The translations under genes and the position numbers were made by a program. A model generated the notes under the pieces. The model was not told the origin of the DNA. It saw only the letters and a program-made list of their open reading frames with translations, and searched no databases. Shown piece after piece: positions 1-10,900 of a stretch of DNA of 64,000 nucleotides (its first letter is position 1; each line of letters opens with the position of its first letter). The DNA comes from Prorocentrum cordatum (lineage: Eukaryota > Sar > Dinophyceae > Prorocentrales > Prorocentraceae), in the NCBI GenBank assembly GCA_963575745.1, contig CAUYUJ010005747.1, positions 286,001 through 350,000 of the forward strand, in the 5' to 3' direction.

Positions 1-184
1 GGAGGGGGGGTCTGGCTTCGGACCTCTGCCGAATGGGACTGTTTACAACAGTGCGTCCTATGGGGGAGGCTCCACCTGCTGGAAACAAGCGCCCAAACCA
101 GCCAAGATCTACTCCAGGTGGGGGGTTGAAGGTGCGCCGATCACCAAAACAATTATCCCGTCAAGGACCCCGACCATATGCAGT
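1..184. other. Unassigned window edge
   Basis: No gene is supported here. The last bases, around 165-195, resemble positions 27945-27985 (a shared CAGTTGTGA stretch), which also lead into satellite B there, so this is probably the border of that satellite. Confidence 0.4.
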
Positions 185-640
185 TGTGAATACCGCGCTG
201 GTGCGTATCCTCTTCGGTGGAGCTCCCTATGGGGCACGAAACTTGTGGGGTGTGTGCCAAAACGGGTGCGGTGGTGCCATGCGGGCGCTGCTACTGGGGC
301 CTCATGTGCAGCTCTCTATGGGGCCCCGAAAAGTGTAAGGGGTGTGCCGAAACGTGCGCGGTGGTGCCATGCGGGCGCTGCCTCTGGAGCCTTAGGTGCA
401 GCTCCTTATGAGGCCCGAAACGTGTAAGGGGTGTGCCGGTGTGCCGAGAAGGGTGCGGTGGTGCCATGCGGGCGCTGCCACTAGGGCCATCGGTGGAACT
501 CCCTATGGGGTCCGAAACGTGTGAGGGGTGTGCCGAAACGGGAGCAGTGGTGCCATGCGGGCGCTGCCACTGGGGCCTGAGGTGGAGCTCCCTATGGGGC
601 CCCGACAAATGTGAGGGGTGTGCCGAAACGGGTTTCTAAA
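185..640. repeat. Satellite B, array 1 (GGGGCCACGAAACG family)
   Basis: Degenerate tandem array of roughly 60-95-base units. Recurrent words are GCATGCGGGCGCTGCCACTG (or close), GGAGCTCCCTATGGGG and CCCGAAACGTGTAAGGGGTG. The same family returns at 6045-6371 and in a longer array at 27950-29525. Open frames across it change protein sequence without any recognisable domain and come from the lack of stops in GC-rich repeats. Confidence 0.85.
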
Positions 641-955
641 ATAAGGCTCTCGCCATAACGCCGTGCACTTGATCTCAAAACATGTGCAGAAGTTTCACGG
701 ATTGAGGGCGGGCGGTTTTCAAAATATGGCTCTCGCCATCTCGCCACGCGCATTCGTTTTTTTTATGGAAGAATGTCACGGATTGAGGGCGGCTGGTTGT
801 CAAAATGTGGCCCTCGCCTGAGCGCTGCACACATTCATGTCGAAAAATATAAGCGACTCACGGACTGAGGGCGGTTCGTGTTCACAATGTGGCTCTCGCC
901 TTGGCACCGCGCGCATTCGTTAAACAAAATTGCAAGGATTTCACGGATTCCCATG
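641..955. repeat. Satellite A, array 1 (~83-bp units)
   Basis: About four degenerate units of 80-85 bases built on TTTCACGGATTGAGGGCGG, TTTTCAAAATATGGCTCTCG and a GCGCATTCG word. The family recurs at 27340-27890, where it lies just before satellite B, and a partial unit ends the window at about 63940-64000. A and B therefore travel together, in opposite order at the two larger loci. Confidence 0.85.
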
Positions 956-1324
956 GTCAGCGCGTAACAGAAATGGTCGAGGTTGCAACAGTTACGTTGA
1001 TTGGCGGTGTTACAATCCAAGGAGAGGCGTGCTGGTACGTTTCGACCGCCAACAAGTAACATTCATATTGATCCGTGGCGTCCGAGTCCTGGGAATGGTG
1101 TTTTGGCATGCTTCAGGGTCTTCAAACGGTTGTCTCCCAACGAGGCAGTTCCATGTGGAGATGAACCCATGCAGGGGCTTATGAAGAGGGAGCTTGGAGG
1201 GAGGGTTCATTCCAACATCGTTGCTGTGTCTTGGGCTTGCACTGGTCCTCCTCCTCGCCCTGCTCCCACTCCTCCTCCTCCCTCTGAAGCTCTTCCTCTC
1301 CTGCCCCCCCTGCGGCCTCGCCAG
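956..1324. other. Unassigned spacer
   Basis: I see no gene or clear repeat. A TCCTCC-rich stretch at about 1235-1290 is microsatellite-like. Confidence 0.3.
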
Positions 1325-1550
1325 AGGCCTCCTGAATGGGGTCCGAGTAGATGGGGTCGGAGGATCGCGCCGCACCGCCGATACGTCGGCGATGCATCGT
1401 CGATGCACCAGCGATGCATCGGCGACGTCGGCGATGCAGCGGATCTCGGCGCGGGGAACCACGGTCTCCGCATCGAGCCGCATCTTCGATGCATCGGCGA
1501 TGCGGCGCGATGCACCGACCCCGCTTACTCCGACCCCCTTTGAAAGGCCT
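1325..1550. mobile_element. AGGCCT-ended inverted-repeat element, copy 1
   Basis: MITE-like element of about 226 bases. Both ends are AGGCCT. The inverted arms run for about 60 bases with words such as GGGGTCGGAGGATCGCGCC on the left and its near complement on the right. The interior is filled with short palindromic GATGCATCGGC units. Copies 2 and 3 are at 59186-59413 and 59663-59840. There is no coding capacity, so a non-autonomous DNA element is the likely class. Confidence 0.8.
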
Positions 1551-1943
1551 GGACTCGCACCCGCCCCGAATCGAGGGCGTGGGCGCCACGATCTCGGCAG
1601 GGAGTCGATCTCCGCGAACCGGCAGGCCATCGAGAGGTCCTCCACGCGCGCGGGGGGTGGGTGGGGCGAGAGGCGCGGCGAGGCGCCGACGGACGTTCTG
1701 ACGACGAACGGCTCGACGAGAGCACGGCAGATTTGGCCAGAGCCTGGGATGCACGTTTGGACCCCTGTGCGATCCAGGAGCGTCAGAGCTCGCGGAGGAG
1801 GGCGACGACGACGGTGAAGAGCAAAAACCAAGACAATTGGGCACACGACCTGCACACCGGAAGAGGCCGGCCCAGCGCAAACGCGAAGGGGCATTGGGGT
1901 GGGTCAGTCGACGTCGAGCCCAGGGGGGAAGGTGGGTGGGAGC
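1551..1943. other. Unassigned spacer
   Basis: GC-rich sequence with overlapping frames on both strands and no recognisable domain. Nothing is supported. Confidence 0.3.
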
Positions 1944-2187
1944 AGGCCTTCTCAGCAGGTGAAGGGGCTTCTCAGAAGTCCTCGCTTCTTCGGAGAAGCC
2001 GTCTGTGGCTCGGTACGGCGAGCCCGGGGGGGGAAGGTGAGAGGGGGAGGGCCTTCTCAGACAGCTGCGGGGCTTCTCAGAAACCCTGGCGCCCCCTGAG
2101 ACGTTTTCTGACCTTCCCGCAACCACAGACGGCTTCTGTGAAGGCGCGAGAACTTCTGAGAAGCCCAGACGACTTCTGAGAAGGCCT
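1944..2187. mobile_element. AGGCCTTCTCAG inverted-repeat element, copy 1
   Basis: The left end AGGCCTTCTCAG and the right end CTTCTGAGAAGGCCT are complementary. A second left-end-like word occurs at about 2051, suggesting partial duplication or nesting. The interior repeats GGCTTCTCAGAA-type words. Relatives lie at about 59927-60025 and 61177-61280, both with the same GGGGGGAAGGTGAG-like lead-in at least in part. Confidence 0.65.
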
Positions 2188-2663
2188 GCGTCGGCTCACT
2201 TCCCCCACGGGCTCGCCAGCGACGTGATGCTCTCTCGGCGTGGACCCCGACAGCCTTGGACCCCTCCCCGGGACCCGCTCCCCCTCCCGAGCTGTTCTTC
2301 GACGCCCGAGGCCTGGCGAGAGCTCCCAGAGGCCGAGCACTGCTCGAGCGCCTCCCGCCGTGATTCGGCTCACGACGCGCGGGGGTTCGCAGCATGGCGG
2401 GTTCTCGTGGCGACGGCGTCTCGGAGGGCCTTCGCCCGCTTGGAAAAAAATAAGACGGTCTCGACCAGACATGTTCAGAGAACGTGTCGTGCAAATCACA
2501 GGGTCCTTGCAGCAGTCGTTCGTGGACCTGCAGACAGGCCGCGACGCGTCGCCAATGCTTGAAAGGCGTCGACTCCCGTCCCGACGAAAAAGAGGTCCGG
2601 GGCAAGCTCGCGTCGCGAGGACTGCAGGAGCAGCAGGAGCAGCGTAAACGGACGCCTGCGGAG
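2188..2663. other. Unassigned spacer
   Basis: No supported gene. Frames are open on both strands because of base composition. Confidence 0.3.
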
Positions 2664-2968
2664 CTCCGCGCGGATTTCTCGAATCGGCGCTGGACGCCCC
2701 CTAAAACAGGGCTAGGATCGGGATAAATCGCTCCAGAGCGTTCCGGAGCGCTCTCAGAGCGTTCCGGAACGCTCTGGAGCGGCCGCGGCGCCCAATACAT
2801 AGTCCAAACCCGCCGATTCTCAGAGATTTCGAGTTATCCCGATCCGATTTTGTCCCGATCTTCGCGTCGTTTTACCCCCTCCCCCGGCGCGCGGAGCGCG
2901 CCAGGGGGCGGCGCGGGAGGCGCATGCACAGGGGGCCCAGCGTCGATCCAAGGAGTCCGCGCGGTGCT
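2664..2968. mobile_element. Inverted-repeat element (GATCGGCGCTGG family), copy 1, interrupted
   Basis: The left arm at about 2664-2701 (GCGCGGATTTCTCG then AATCGGCGCTGG) is the near complement of the right arm at about 2935-2968 (CCCAGCGTCGATCCAAGG). The centre holds CGGCGCGCGGAGCGCGCC. A homologous, uninterrupted copy is at about 60148-60300. Here the element is split by another inverted-repeat element at 2702-2874. Confidence 0.7.
2702..2874. mobile_element. Nested foldback element with TAAAAC/GTTTTA ends
   Basis: It begins TAAAAC and ends GTTTTA. Inside are the 12-base inverted repeat GGATCGGGATAA at 2715-2726 and its complement at 2834-2845. A strong hairpin at 2729-2781 has nearly 20-base arms starting CGCTCCAGAGCGTTCCGG. 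It sits between two CCCCC runs inside the larger element, which could be a target duplication. The uninterrupted relative at 60148-60300 supports insertion. Confidence 0.7.
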
Positions 2969-2974
2969 CCAAAT

Positions 2975-3342
2975 TCGGGGATGGACAGAACCCCCTTTAG
3001 TAAAACGAAGGATTGCAAAAAAACGAAGGATTGCAAAAAAAAACAAAAAAAACAGAAGGATTGCAAAAAAACCCAGGATTGCAAAAAAAACCATAGGTTT
3101 TTTGCAATCCTTCGGTTTTTTGCAATCCTAGGTTTTTTTTTGCAATCCTTCGTTTTTTTTGCAATCCTTCGTTTTTTTGCAATCCTTCGTTTTTTGCAAT
3201 CCTTCGGTTTAGTGAAAACGACCTCGGGCCCAAACCTGGCGGTCGCAAGCCTGGAAAACGACGGCCGCGGCGCCCTCTCGAGAGCCGACAACGGACAATT
3301 CACTAATCGACGTGTCACTGTTGGGGGTTCTGTCCACCCCCG
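2975..3342. mobile_element. Large foldback with GGATTGCAAAAA repeats
   Basis: The outer arms TCGGGGATGGACAGAACCC (left) and GGGTTCTGTCCACCCCCGA (right) are complementary. Inside, five or so GAAGGATTGCAAAAAA units on one side face six or so TTTTTGCAATCCTTCG units on the other, at 3007-3207, making a long foldback. A short relative with GGATTGCAACAAAAACC lies at 6593-6663. Confidence 0.85.
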
Positions 3343-5054
3343 ACAAATGCATGTTGTTCGCTTCGAAACGTCTGCAGCCGCGCGCGCCGTGCCGTGCAGC
3401 GCTGAACGATGGTGGCTTCCCGGATGGCGAAGATCGTTCGACCTCGGTGGGCGCCTGGCTAATGGCAGCATTCTGTCCGTGAACGCCCGCGCTGGGCTTG
3501 CCGCCGCGTCGACGGCGGAATGTTTGACATCGACAGCACGGGGGAACACACGCACAGAAGAGAAAGGGGAGAACCAAAGATGAACGACTCCGATTAGCCA
3601 TCAGGGGATTTCAGACCAAGGCCCGACGTCGACTGTAACACCGTCAAGCATAGTATGTCTACCATGGGCTAAACGATTCCAGGAGTGTCGTCTCCCCTGG
3701 GCCCTGTCGGGATGCAGAAGGCGGCATTCGTGGCGGAGACTTCGCACTTGACCGCCGCTGGTTTTTTAAACGCAATGGCGGCATTCAAAAATAAAAGAAC
3801 GATCTGGGCAGTCCAAGAAGATCATCGAATGACCTCGCTCCGGAAAACTGGGAGCGTCGAACCCTCGGATCCAGATCCCTTGACCACCAAGGCAACGCCC
3901 TGGGACCGGCTTTCGGTCGACCCTGGACCCACGGAAGCAACGCTCACACTGCCAGAACCGACCCTGCCAAGTCCAGACGAGCTCAGCATTAGAGGTAGCG
4001 CTTTTGGTTTCCTGCTTAGATAGTTCAACATCACACAAGTCCAGGCGCGGCCAGAGCGGGAGCAACTTATCAGCAAGAGTACCGCGAGCCTGGACGCAAC
4101 AAGACGCTTGGTGAGTCGCTCCCTCAACTCCTCCGTTGGCTCTGGATGACGGGTCGCCGCCAGTTTTGCTAGCTGGTCGGCCACGCCGTTCCCCATCTTC
4201 GAGCAAGCGCGCACGGTGAAAGGTGGGCCGGATGAGGAGGAGCGGCGGGATCACAAGGGGCAGCTGCTTTTGTGTAGGATAGCGGGGCGCGACCTGCCTG
4301 GCAGGGACCAGGCGGAGCAGGCGAACCCCGTCCAGGAGGACCAAAGCCGCGAAATGTTCGCACGTCAACCTTAGGCTCAGACTCAGACAGGGTGGCTGAT
4401 TCATCGCCATCTGATGACGGGGAATCGGACGACGCTTCTGCCCAAATGAAGAGCTCCTGAAATGCAATGCTTTGCATGACCGTAAACGGGACACACTGTC
4501 GTCGTGCCCCAGAGAGATCCCGATTCTCCAACGCTTCCTTGCGTATACCACTCCGCAGAGTGAGGACAGGTGGGCGACGGAAAGGAAGTGGTGGATTGTA
4601 GGCGAACGAGTATCGCCTCCCAGAGCCCGACACGTGAAAACCCTTGAGCTTCGGTACTTTCTCGGTGCGCGAAATTCTTGCCGGTGATCAAGGCTAAAGG
4701 TGGCGCACTGTAACATAGCGGCCTTGCGCGGTGGCTTACGCAGAGACCGCGGCGCGGCACGCTGCACTGGAGCCCAGGGCGCTTGCGTCGCCCGGGCGGA
4801 CTCCCCCATCCCTGCGCCGAGAGGCAGCCGCGGACTTGGCGGACCCGCTGGCCCCCAGGGGGCTACCCCGAGCTGATGGGCCGATGTCACACCGCCATTA
4901 CGAGAGGTAGGGAGAGGGGGGACGAGGAGGAGGAGGAGGAGGAGGAGGAGGAGGAGGAGGAGCGGCGGGCCCAGCCAGCGCCAACGCCTCCCCGGGCGAG
5001 CGGCCACGGCCTCCGCGAGGCTCCCCGCCCGCGGCAGGTTCGAATCGGTTAGAC
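3343..5054. other. Gene-poor stretch with a (GGA)n tract
   Basis: A (GGA)n tract occupies about 4923-4963. A minus-strand frame at 3822-4214 contains GNGVADQLAKLAA, faintly like the end of an RNase H domain, but nothing else around it supports the call. The long minus-strand frame at 3766-5067 runs through the GGA tract as poly-leucine and is not a credible protein. Confidence 0.3.
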
Positions 5055-5223
5055 TTAGGTCGGGCATGTCCCACTACAGGCGGATCTTGAGCGAAAAATC
5101 AAACAAATACCCAAACAATACATAGTCAAACATAACAAAACATGCTTAAAACAAACATCGTCCCCAGACTATATCTTGACCATTTGTGCATGTTCCTCCT
5201 GTAGAGGGACAGGCCCAACTTAA
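5055..5223. mobile_element. GTCGGGCATGTCC inverted-repeat element, copy 1
   Basis: The terminal inverted repeats are about 30 bases. The left end TTAGGTCGGGCATGTCCC plus CTACAGGCGGA matches the complement of the right end, CCTCCTGTAGAGGGACAGG plus CCCAACTTAA, at most positions. The interior is AT-rich against a GC-rich background and includes CATCGTCCCCAGACTA. That core recurs in slightly changed form in the copies at 6372-6521 and 54433-54718. Confidence 0.85.
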
Positions 5224-6044
5224 TGTTAGACCATTTGGCTCGGCGGAGCGCCACAGACGGCTCCGCCTCCCCAGCGTTGTGCCAGTGTGCTGGCGACCGC
5301 CGCCTCGGCCCAGTCCTCGTCCCCGTCCTTCCTTATTCCGAGCGCGTGATGTTTGCCCCTGAAGACCCCCCCCTCCACATGCAGCTCCTGCTTCGGCACG
5401 AGGGGAGAGGGACCTGGTGGAAACGGGTCCTTGACCCTGGGGCCCTGGGGCTTTCCCAAGGACATGCTGTTCATCCTGAGTCGGTTTCTCACGGTCCTTG
5501 GGCCCTGGGAAGGCCCCACGGAGGCAGAAAACGGTGAAAGAACTTCAGAACCACAAACCTCCACAACCAAGGCATCGATTCCTTCCTCGGGGCAACTGCT
5601 CATGCCGAGTATTGGTGTTGACGGTCCTGGGACCCGGGAAGGCCCCCCAGAGGCAGAACATTGCGAGGGGGTCTGGGTCTCAAAAGAACCATTCAAAGGG
5701 GTGTGTTCGACCAGAAGATCGAATGGAACGAAGCCGTTGCGACGAGAAACCTCTTGGAGGCCCCAAAAGGCCAAGCCTCAAATCTTAAACCTCGACTAAC
5801 TGATTGAATGAGCAAGGGCGGCAGATCGGCCCGTCCGGGCACAGAAGGCTCAGCGGCTTGTGCTCGCCCTCGCCGACGCCCTGCGAGGGGGCCCAACATT
5901 GCTCGGACAGGAAGCAGCACCGCCCTCCAAAGGCAAAGACTGGAACAACCACAGACCTCCATCTCATGTGCAAGGGCCACGAAAGGCTAGACGAAATGTG
6001 CGAGGCTAGACGAAATGTGCGAGGGCCACGAAGGGAACCACGGA
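5224..6044. other. Spacer with a diverged direct repeat
   Basis: Two copies of a ~45-base segment (CACGGTCCTTGGGCCCTGG, then GGAAGGCCCC and GAGGCAGAA) start near 5490 and 5618. No gene is recognisable. Confidence 0.45.
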
Positions 6045-6371
6045 GGGTGTGAGGGATGTGCAAACTGTTTCCGGTGGTGCCACGCGGACCAAGGCTATGG
6101 GGGCCGCAGGTGGAGCTCCATACGAGGCCACAAAGCGTGTGAGAGGCGTATCGGAATGGGGCAGTGCCCCCACCAGACTTTGCCTCGGACAATGCCATTG
6201 GGGCCTTCAGTGGGGCTCCCAGCGAGGGCACACAGCGTGTGCGGGGTGTGCCAAAATGAGGCTGCGCCGCCATGCGGAAACCCTCACTGGGGCCGTGGGT
6301 GGAGCTCCCGATGGGGCCGCGAAACATGTGATCGCCGAGATGGGGCGGCGCCGCCATACGCACGCACCCAC
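6045..6371. repeat. Satellite B, array 2
   Basis: About three to four diverged units of the satellite seen at 185-640, with GGTGGAGCTCC and GGGGCCGCGAAACATGTG words. It directly abuts the inverted-repeat element at 6372-6521. Confidence 0.75.
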
Positions 6372-6521
6372 CTGGCCCCCTACAGGCGGAATTTGGATGA
6401 AAACAATAAATAGCAAAAAAATGCTCCAACATTGTCAAAGAATATTTTAAACCAATCGTCCCAAAACTATGTGTTACTATGTTTGAATGTTCCCCCTGTG
6501 GAAGGGGCCGGCCCGACATAA
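6372..6521. mobile_element. GTCGGGCATGTCC inverted-repeat element, copy 2
   Basis: The left end GGCCCCCTACAGGCGGAA and right end TTCCCCCTGTGGAAGGGGCC plus GGCCCGACATAA are complementary with a few mismatches. The AT-rich interior contains AATCGTCCCAAAACTA, a variant of the CATCGTCCCCAGACTA core of copy 1. Confidence 0.75.
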
Positions 6522-6592
6522 GAGTAGGGGGGGGGAGTGTGAGGAGGCGAGGCGGGGAGCGGCGCTGCGGACTCAACACGAGGACCCACCAA

Positions 6593-6663
6593 CGAAGGAT
6601 TGCAACAAAAACCAAAAACCAAGGATTGCAACAAAAACCAAGGGTTTTTGTTGCAATCCTTCG
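6593..6663. repeat. Short foldback with GGATTGCAACAAAAACC
   Basis: CGAAGGATTGCAACAAAAAC appears once on the left and as its complement on the right, with one extra internal unit. It is a small version of the foldback at 2975-3342. Confidence 0.85.
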
Positions 6664-7975
6664 AGGGTTTCAAAACAAATGGTTTTCACCAATTTCGGCC
6701 CGCGGGGCCCGTTTTGGGTCTCCGGGGCCGTCGCCCACCGACGACGGGGCGAACAAACCCCCATGGGGAAAGCGTCGAGCTTTCTGGATACCCCGTGTTG
6801 AAGAGAGAAGGGCATCGTTCGTCTGGGTCGGACGATGCGGGGTGGCTGGACAACGGTTCGGGGCGGACGATGCCGGGTGGCTGACAAAGAGGGGGGGGGG
6901 GGGAACCCGCTGAATCCAGATGTTTTTTCCTGCGCCTCGCGGCGCCAGCGCTGGCCATGCATCGAAGAATGTGCTTGTCAGGCGGCATGCCCGAATCCAT
7001 GACTTGTTGTTCAATCTTCGAGCCCCAAGGTTACGACGCCTTCCCCAAGGGGCAACTTTCCACCCTGGGTCCACCGTCGGTGTCCCTGGATCCGATGAGC
7101 AATAGGCATCTTCCACTGTTCGGCGATAGCCTGGCTATCCGCGGGGGGGTGGAGGTACCAGCCGATATCCTAACCTTTTCGCCATGGACAACCCCAAGTA
7201 TACCCGCGCGCACCGCGTGCCGCTTCGGACCTGCGCAAGGGGGGAGGGGGGGGGCAAGCGAGCCCGATAACCCGGATTATCGCTGGACCCTCAGGAAAAA
7301 GTTTCTAGAGGAACAGCTCTGGGACGAACAAGAACACCAAGAGCAGGAAACTCCCTGCGCGCAGCTGATATCGTCCTCGACAGACGGGTTCGAGGGCCTC
7401 TGCGACATCGAGCGGCCCCCGGCTGTCGCTGTCAGGGAGCTGTCGCGGAGGAGGAGGAGGAAAGGGAGGAAGAGAACGATCGATCGATCGAGCCGTGGGG
7501 ACGAGTTTCACTGCCGTGTGTCAGTGGGCAGCTTCATAAAATTACTTTCGAATCGTCCTAGTTGGGTTCTCTTCGTACGCTGGTTGAGCAAGCGCCATTG
7601 AGCGCTCGGGCCCAACCCGCACCTGAAGCCCCACGCAGAGGCGGAAGGGTGGGGTAGCGCCCGCCCCTTGCGGAAAACCTACCTCGCCTGCTGTCCCTGG
7701 TTTTTTACCTCGGGCTCGCCCCCCCTTGCCTCGACCATTTTGTTTGGGTTCTGGCGGGGGAGGAGGGCGGTGCATCAAAAAGTAATCTGGAAAACCTTGG
7801 CCTCTGAACTGGAAAATCTCGGGGGCGCTCTGAAAAGGAGGTGGGGTGAGGCTACCTCTGGCCGCGAGCTCTCTGGACCGCGCGCTTGTTTCAAAAGCTC
7901 TGGGCACTGTGCAGGGCAACCTCTCACTCAGGATTTGGCGTAAGCCCATATGATGCTGGCCTTCTCCACCCCCTC
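6664..7975. other. Unassigned stretch
   Basis: No supported gene. A plus-strand frame at 6957-7601 has no recognisable domain and contains low-complexity GGA-derived sequence. The 3' part may include the end of the minus-strand retroelement that ends near 7976. Confidence 0.3.
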
Positions 7976-10900
7976 TCAACCGTTGACCGGGCGGCCCAGC
8001 CCCCTCTCCAGAGCCCCGCGCGGTGCCGATCCCACACCGCGCGTTGCTCCCTCCTTCTTCTGCTGGTTGATCAGGATTGTCGCGATCTGGTGGTCGTTCG
8101 GGTTGAACGTGAATTGGAATATGAATTTATCTTTGCCCTGTCCGCCCTTGCGCCTGTCGCGCCGGGCGCGAAAAACTGGAACTGAATATCCAATGACGTC
8201 GGCCGCTCCTCCCAAGATTTTGTCGCAGTATTACTGCTCCAAGATCGTGCTGGCCGCGCCCTCCCCGAGCGCCTTGTCCATGCACGCGCACACCTCGGCC
8301 CACGCCTTCACGCGCGGGCCCCCCAAGGCCGCGGTCTCTACCTGCTCTCCGTTCTTGGCTCGCTGGCTCAGGTCCTGCGCCTGGTCGTTGTATGCCTTGC
8401 CCGCGTCGGGCCCCGAGGAAGCGATACTGGCCTCCGTGCTTATCCCCCATGTCTGTAGTACTGCGGCGGCTAGTTCGGCTTGCTCCCGTGCGAGTGTGAG
8501 GGTCAGCCTGGCCGTCAAGTCCATCATCTGTTGTTATTGGCCTGCAGGGGCTGGTGCTCCTCCCCCTCGCTGCGCTTGCCCCTGGCGTCCGCGGCTGCGG
8601 TCTGGACGGCCCCCCGCTGGTCTCGGCAGCGCTTGCCCTCCGGGTCGTTCGTCGAATAGCGACACCCCTGTCTGGTTGAAGTAGCTTCCTCGGCGGGTGC
8701 GCAAGGAGATGTCATTGGCAGCTGTATTTGTCCAAGGCGAAATGACTACAGATCGGGCATTTCGGATCATGAGGTGTCGGCTGGTACTGATTCTTTGTAG
8801 TGTCGCGATTACAGCCCCCTCTGATCATACTGCGTGCTAGATGTTTCCAGGCCGTGCCCTTGCTAGTAAATACCTGTCAACATTTGATGCACTCGTTATT
8901 GCTTGTCAAGGCTGCTGCTAGGTTATGTACACGATGAGCTCGTATGATATGACTGTGCAGTGCCTTCTTGCTTGTAAATAGCATGCCACATGCCGCATGG
9001 TTGGCGATCTGTCCGCGGAAGCTGTTGGCAGACAAATCGTCGGAATAGTGTAGTTCGCATTTCCATACCTTTTGTTCGTCCAACGCAATCTTTTCTCGCT
9101 GTTCATCGTTTATATATATAGTATTGTTTTCTTTTTTTCTTTTTTTCTTTTTATTTTTCTTTTTTTTCTGCGCCACGGCAATGCGCAGAAGAAATCAGCA
9201 AACGGTGCCTGCGCGCGCGCGCCCCCCCCGCGCAGACCAGCCTCGGACGAACCGGCAACTGGCTGCTAAGGGGGGCGGCGCAGAAGAGCTCAAGCAACGG
9301 CCGGCGAGCGCGAGCGCCCCCGGGCAGACCAGGCTTCTTGGAGTCCCTGCGCAAGGCGGTCTACACTCCTTGGTCGAGCAGTCCGCACTCTGCCGCGGCA
9401 AGGGGGGGGTTGACCATCCGAGGGGAGCTCCCACCTGCCGCGCGGGGCGCCGTGCACCCGCGGCGGCAGCGCTCGCCTTCCCGGGGCCCCCTCCCTCGCC
9501 AGACGGCGAGTGACCCAAACACTTGCATCGCGCCAAACGTCTGCGAGCGCTGGGTGGCGGCGGGCCAGCGCGCGCAGACGGGCTTCAAACACCTGTTCAG
9601 CAGCGGCAGAGCGCCCAACTCGACGGGCGTTCAGGGCCGCAAGAAAGGCTTCCACGCAGGAAGCACGACGGAGGAGACCAGCAACATCGTCAAATGCGAG
9701 GAGGAGGCAAGAGGGAAACCGCTGGAATGAGCGCTCACCTTGCAAGACTCGAATATGTCCCCCCATCCATCTCCTGAGAAGTGATTCCAGCTTCGGACTA
9801 GAAGAATAATGGCGAAGCGAATCGTTTTGTCGACTCCGTCGACGGTCTGGCACCCGAATAGACACCCTCTTGGGGCTGAGTGAAATCGGGAGCTCGCGCA
9901 GACAGATCCAGTCAGCAAACGAAAGGGAGCCATGCCAACATACATACTCGTTGCTTTGCACACTCTTTTTATGTTCTCTTTCAGGATGACGATATGCTCA
10001 CGGGCGACCTCAGGGCAAAAGCGGTGGGCACGCCGAAAGAGGATGGACTCGATACTCTCACTGGTCTCTACTCTCGCTGTTCATCGTTATGGTCGTGTTG
10101 TACGGGAGGCGCTGATACAATTAGCTTAGCTGCTCGGACTTCCCGTGGATCCAGAAATACGAGTTCTCTAATGTCTAGCGTGAAGAGCTTGCCTATCGTT
10201 ACGTTCTTGCCCTCCCCCAAGAAGCACTGGAAACCCTCCGACACCCCGCAAGCGCGCTGGATGTCCTCAAGAAACCTCTGGGCCCAGGGGTTGGTGTCGC
10301 TATGGATCGCGTCGCAGTTCGCATCGTTGGTCTCGAACTCGACTCGGCCGAAGAGCGCAACTATCAACTGTTTGTGGTTGTTAGGGAAGCGGAGGATATT
10401 TGTTAGCCAGCTGACTCTCCACACCAGTGCCTCTTCCGCTGGCGGCAGTATTTGCCAATGGCGAAAGACTTCCAAGGTACTCATGCTCCTCACGTTCCCG
10501 TCCTCGTGGTACGTCGTGGCTCTGCCCCTCATCGCTCGTCGGAGTAATGCTCCCATTGCGCTCTGTAGCTGTCGGTATTCCATGGCTGCCGGCAGGAAGC
10601 ACTCGATGCAAGAGAGGCCAGTGTTGATGACCCTGCAGAGTAGTACAGTTCGTTTCCATATGTAGGGTATGTTGGCCTTGCTCCAGAACGCCCCGCACTC
10701 GTAGTAGCTCTTCTTCATGGCCGCGATGCGCTTGGTGAGTTCCGCTCCGTAGTTCTGGTGGGGGCTGACGAGCCTTCGCCCTGGAAACTCACGATGTTCT
10801 CCTGTTTGTCCTGGTTCTGCCTCATCCTGGTCTTGTCTAGCCTCTCGTTCAGCGCTCTGTCCACGATGTGGGCCTGACGTACGAGATCTCGCGCGTCCGC

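Noticed and set aside
3766-5067. 433-aa minus-strand frame, and a GNGVADQLAKLAA stretch in another frame, as a possible RNase H relic
   Set aside because: The long frame passes through a GGA tract as poly-Leu, and the RNase H resemblance is a single short motif without the other catalytic blocks.
5225-5243. Third spliced-leader-like word (ACCATTTGGCTC)
   Set aside because: Only part of the core matches, with a gap, and it lies at the edge of a MITE with no gene after it.
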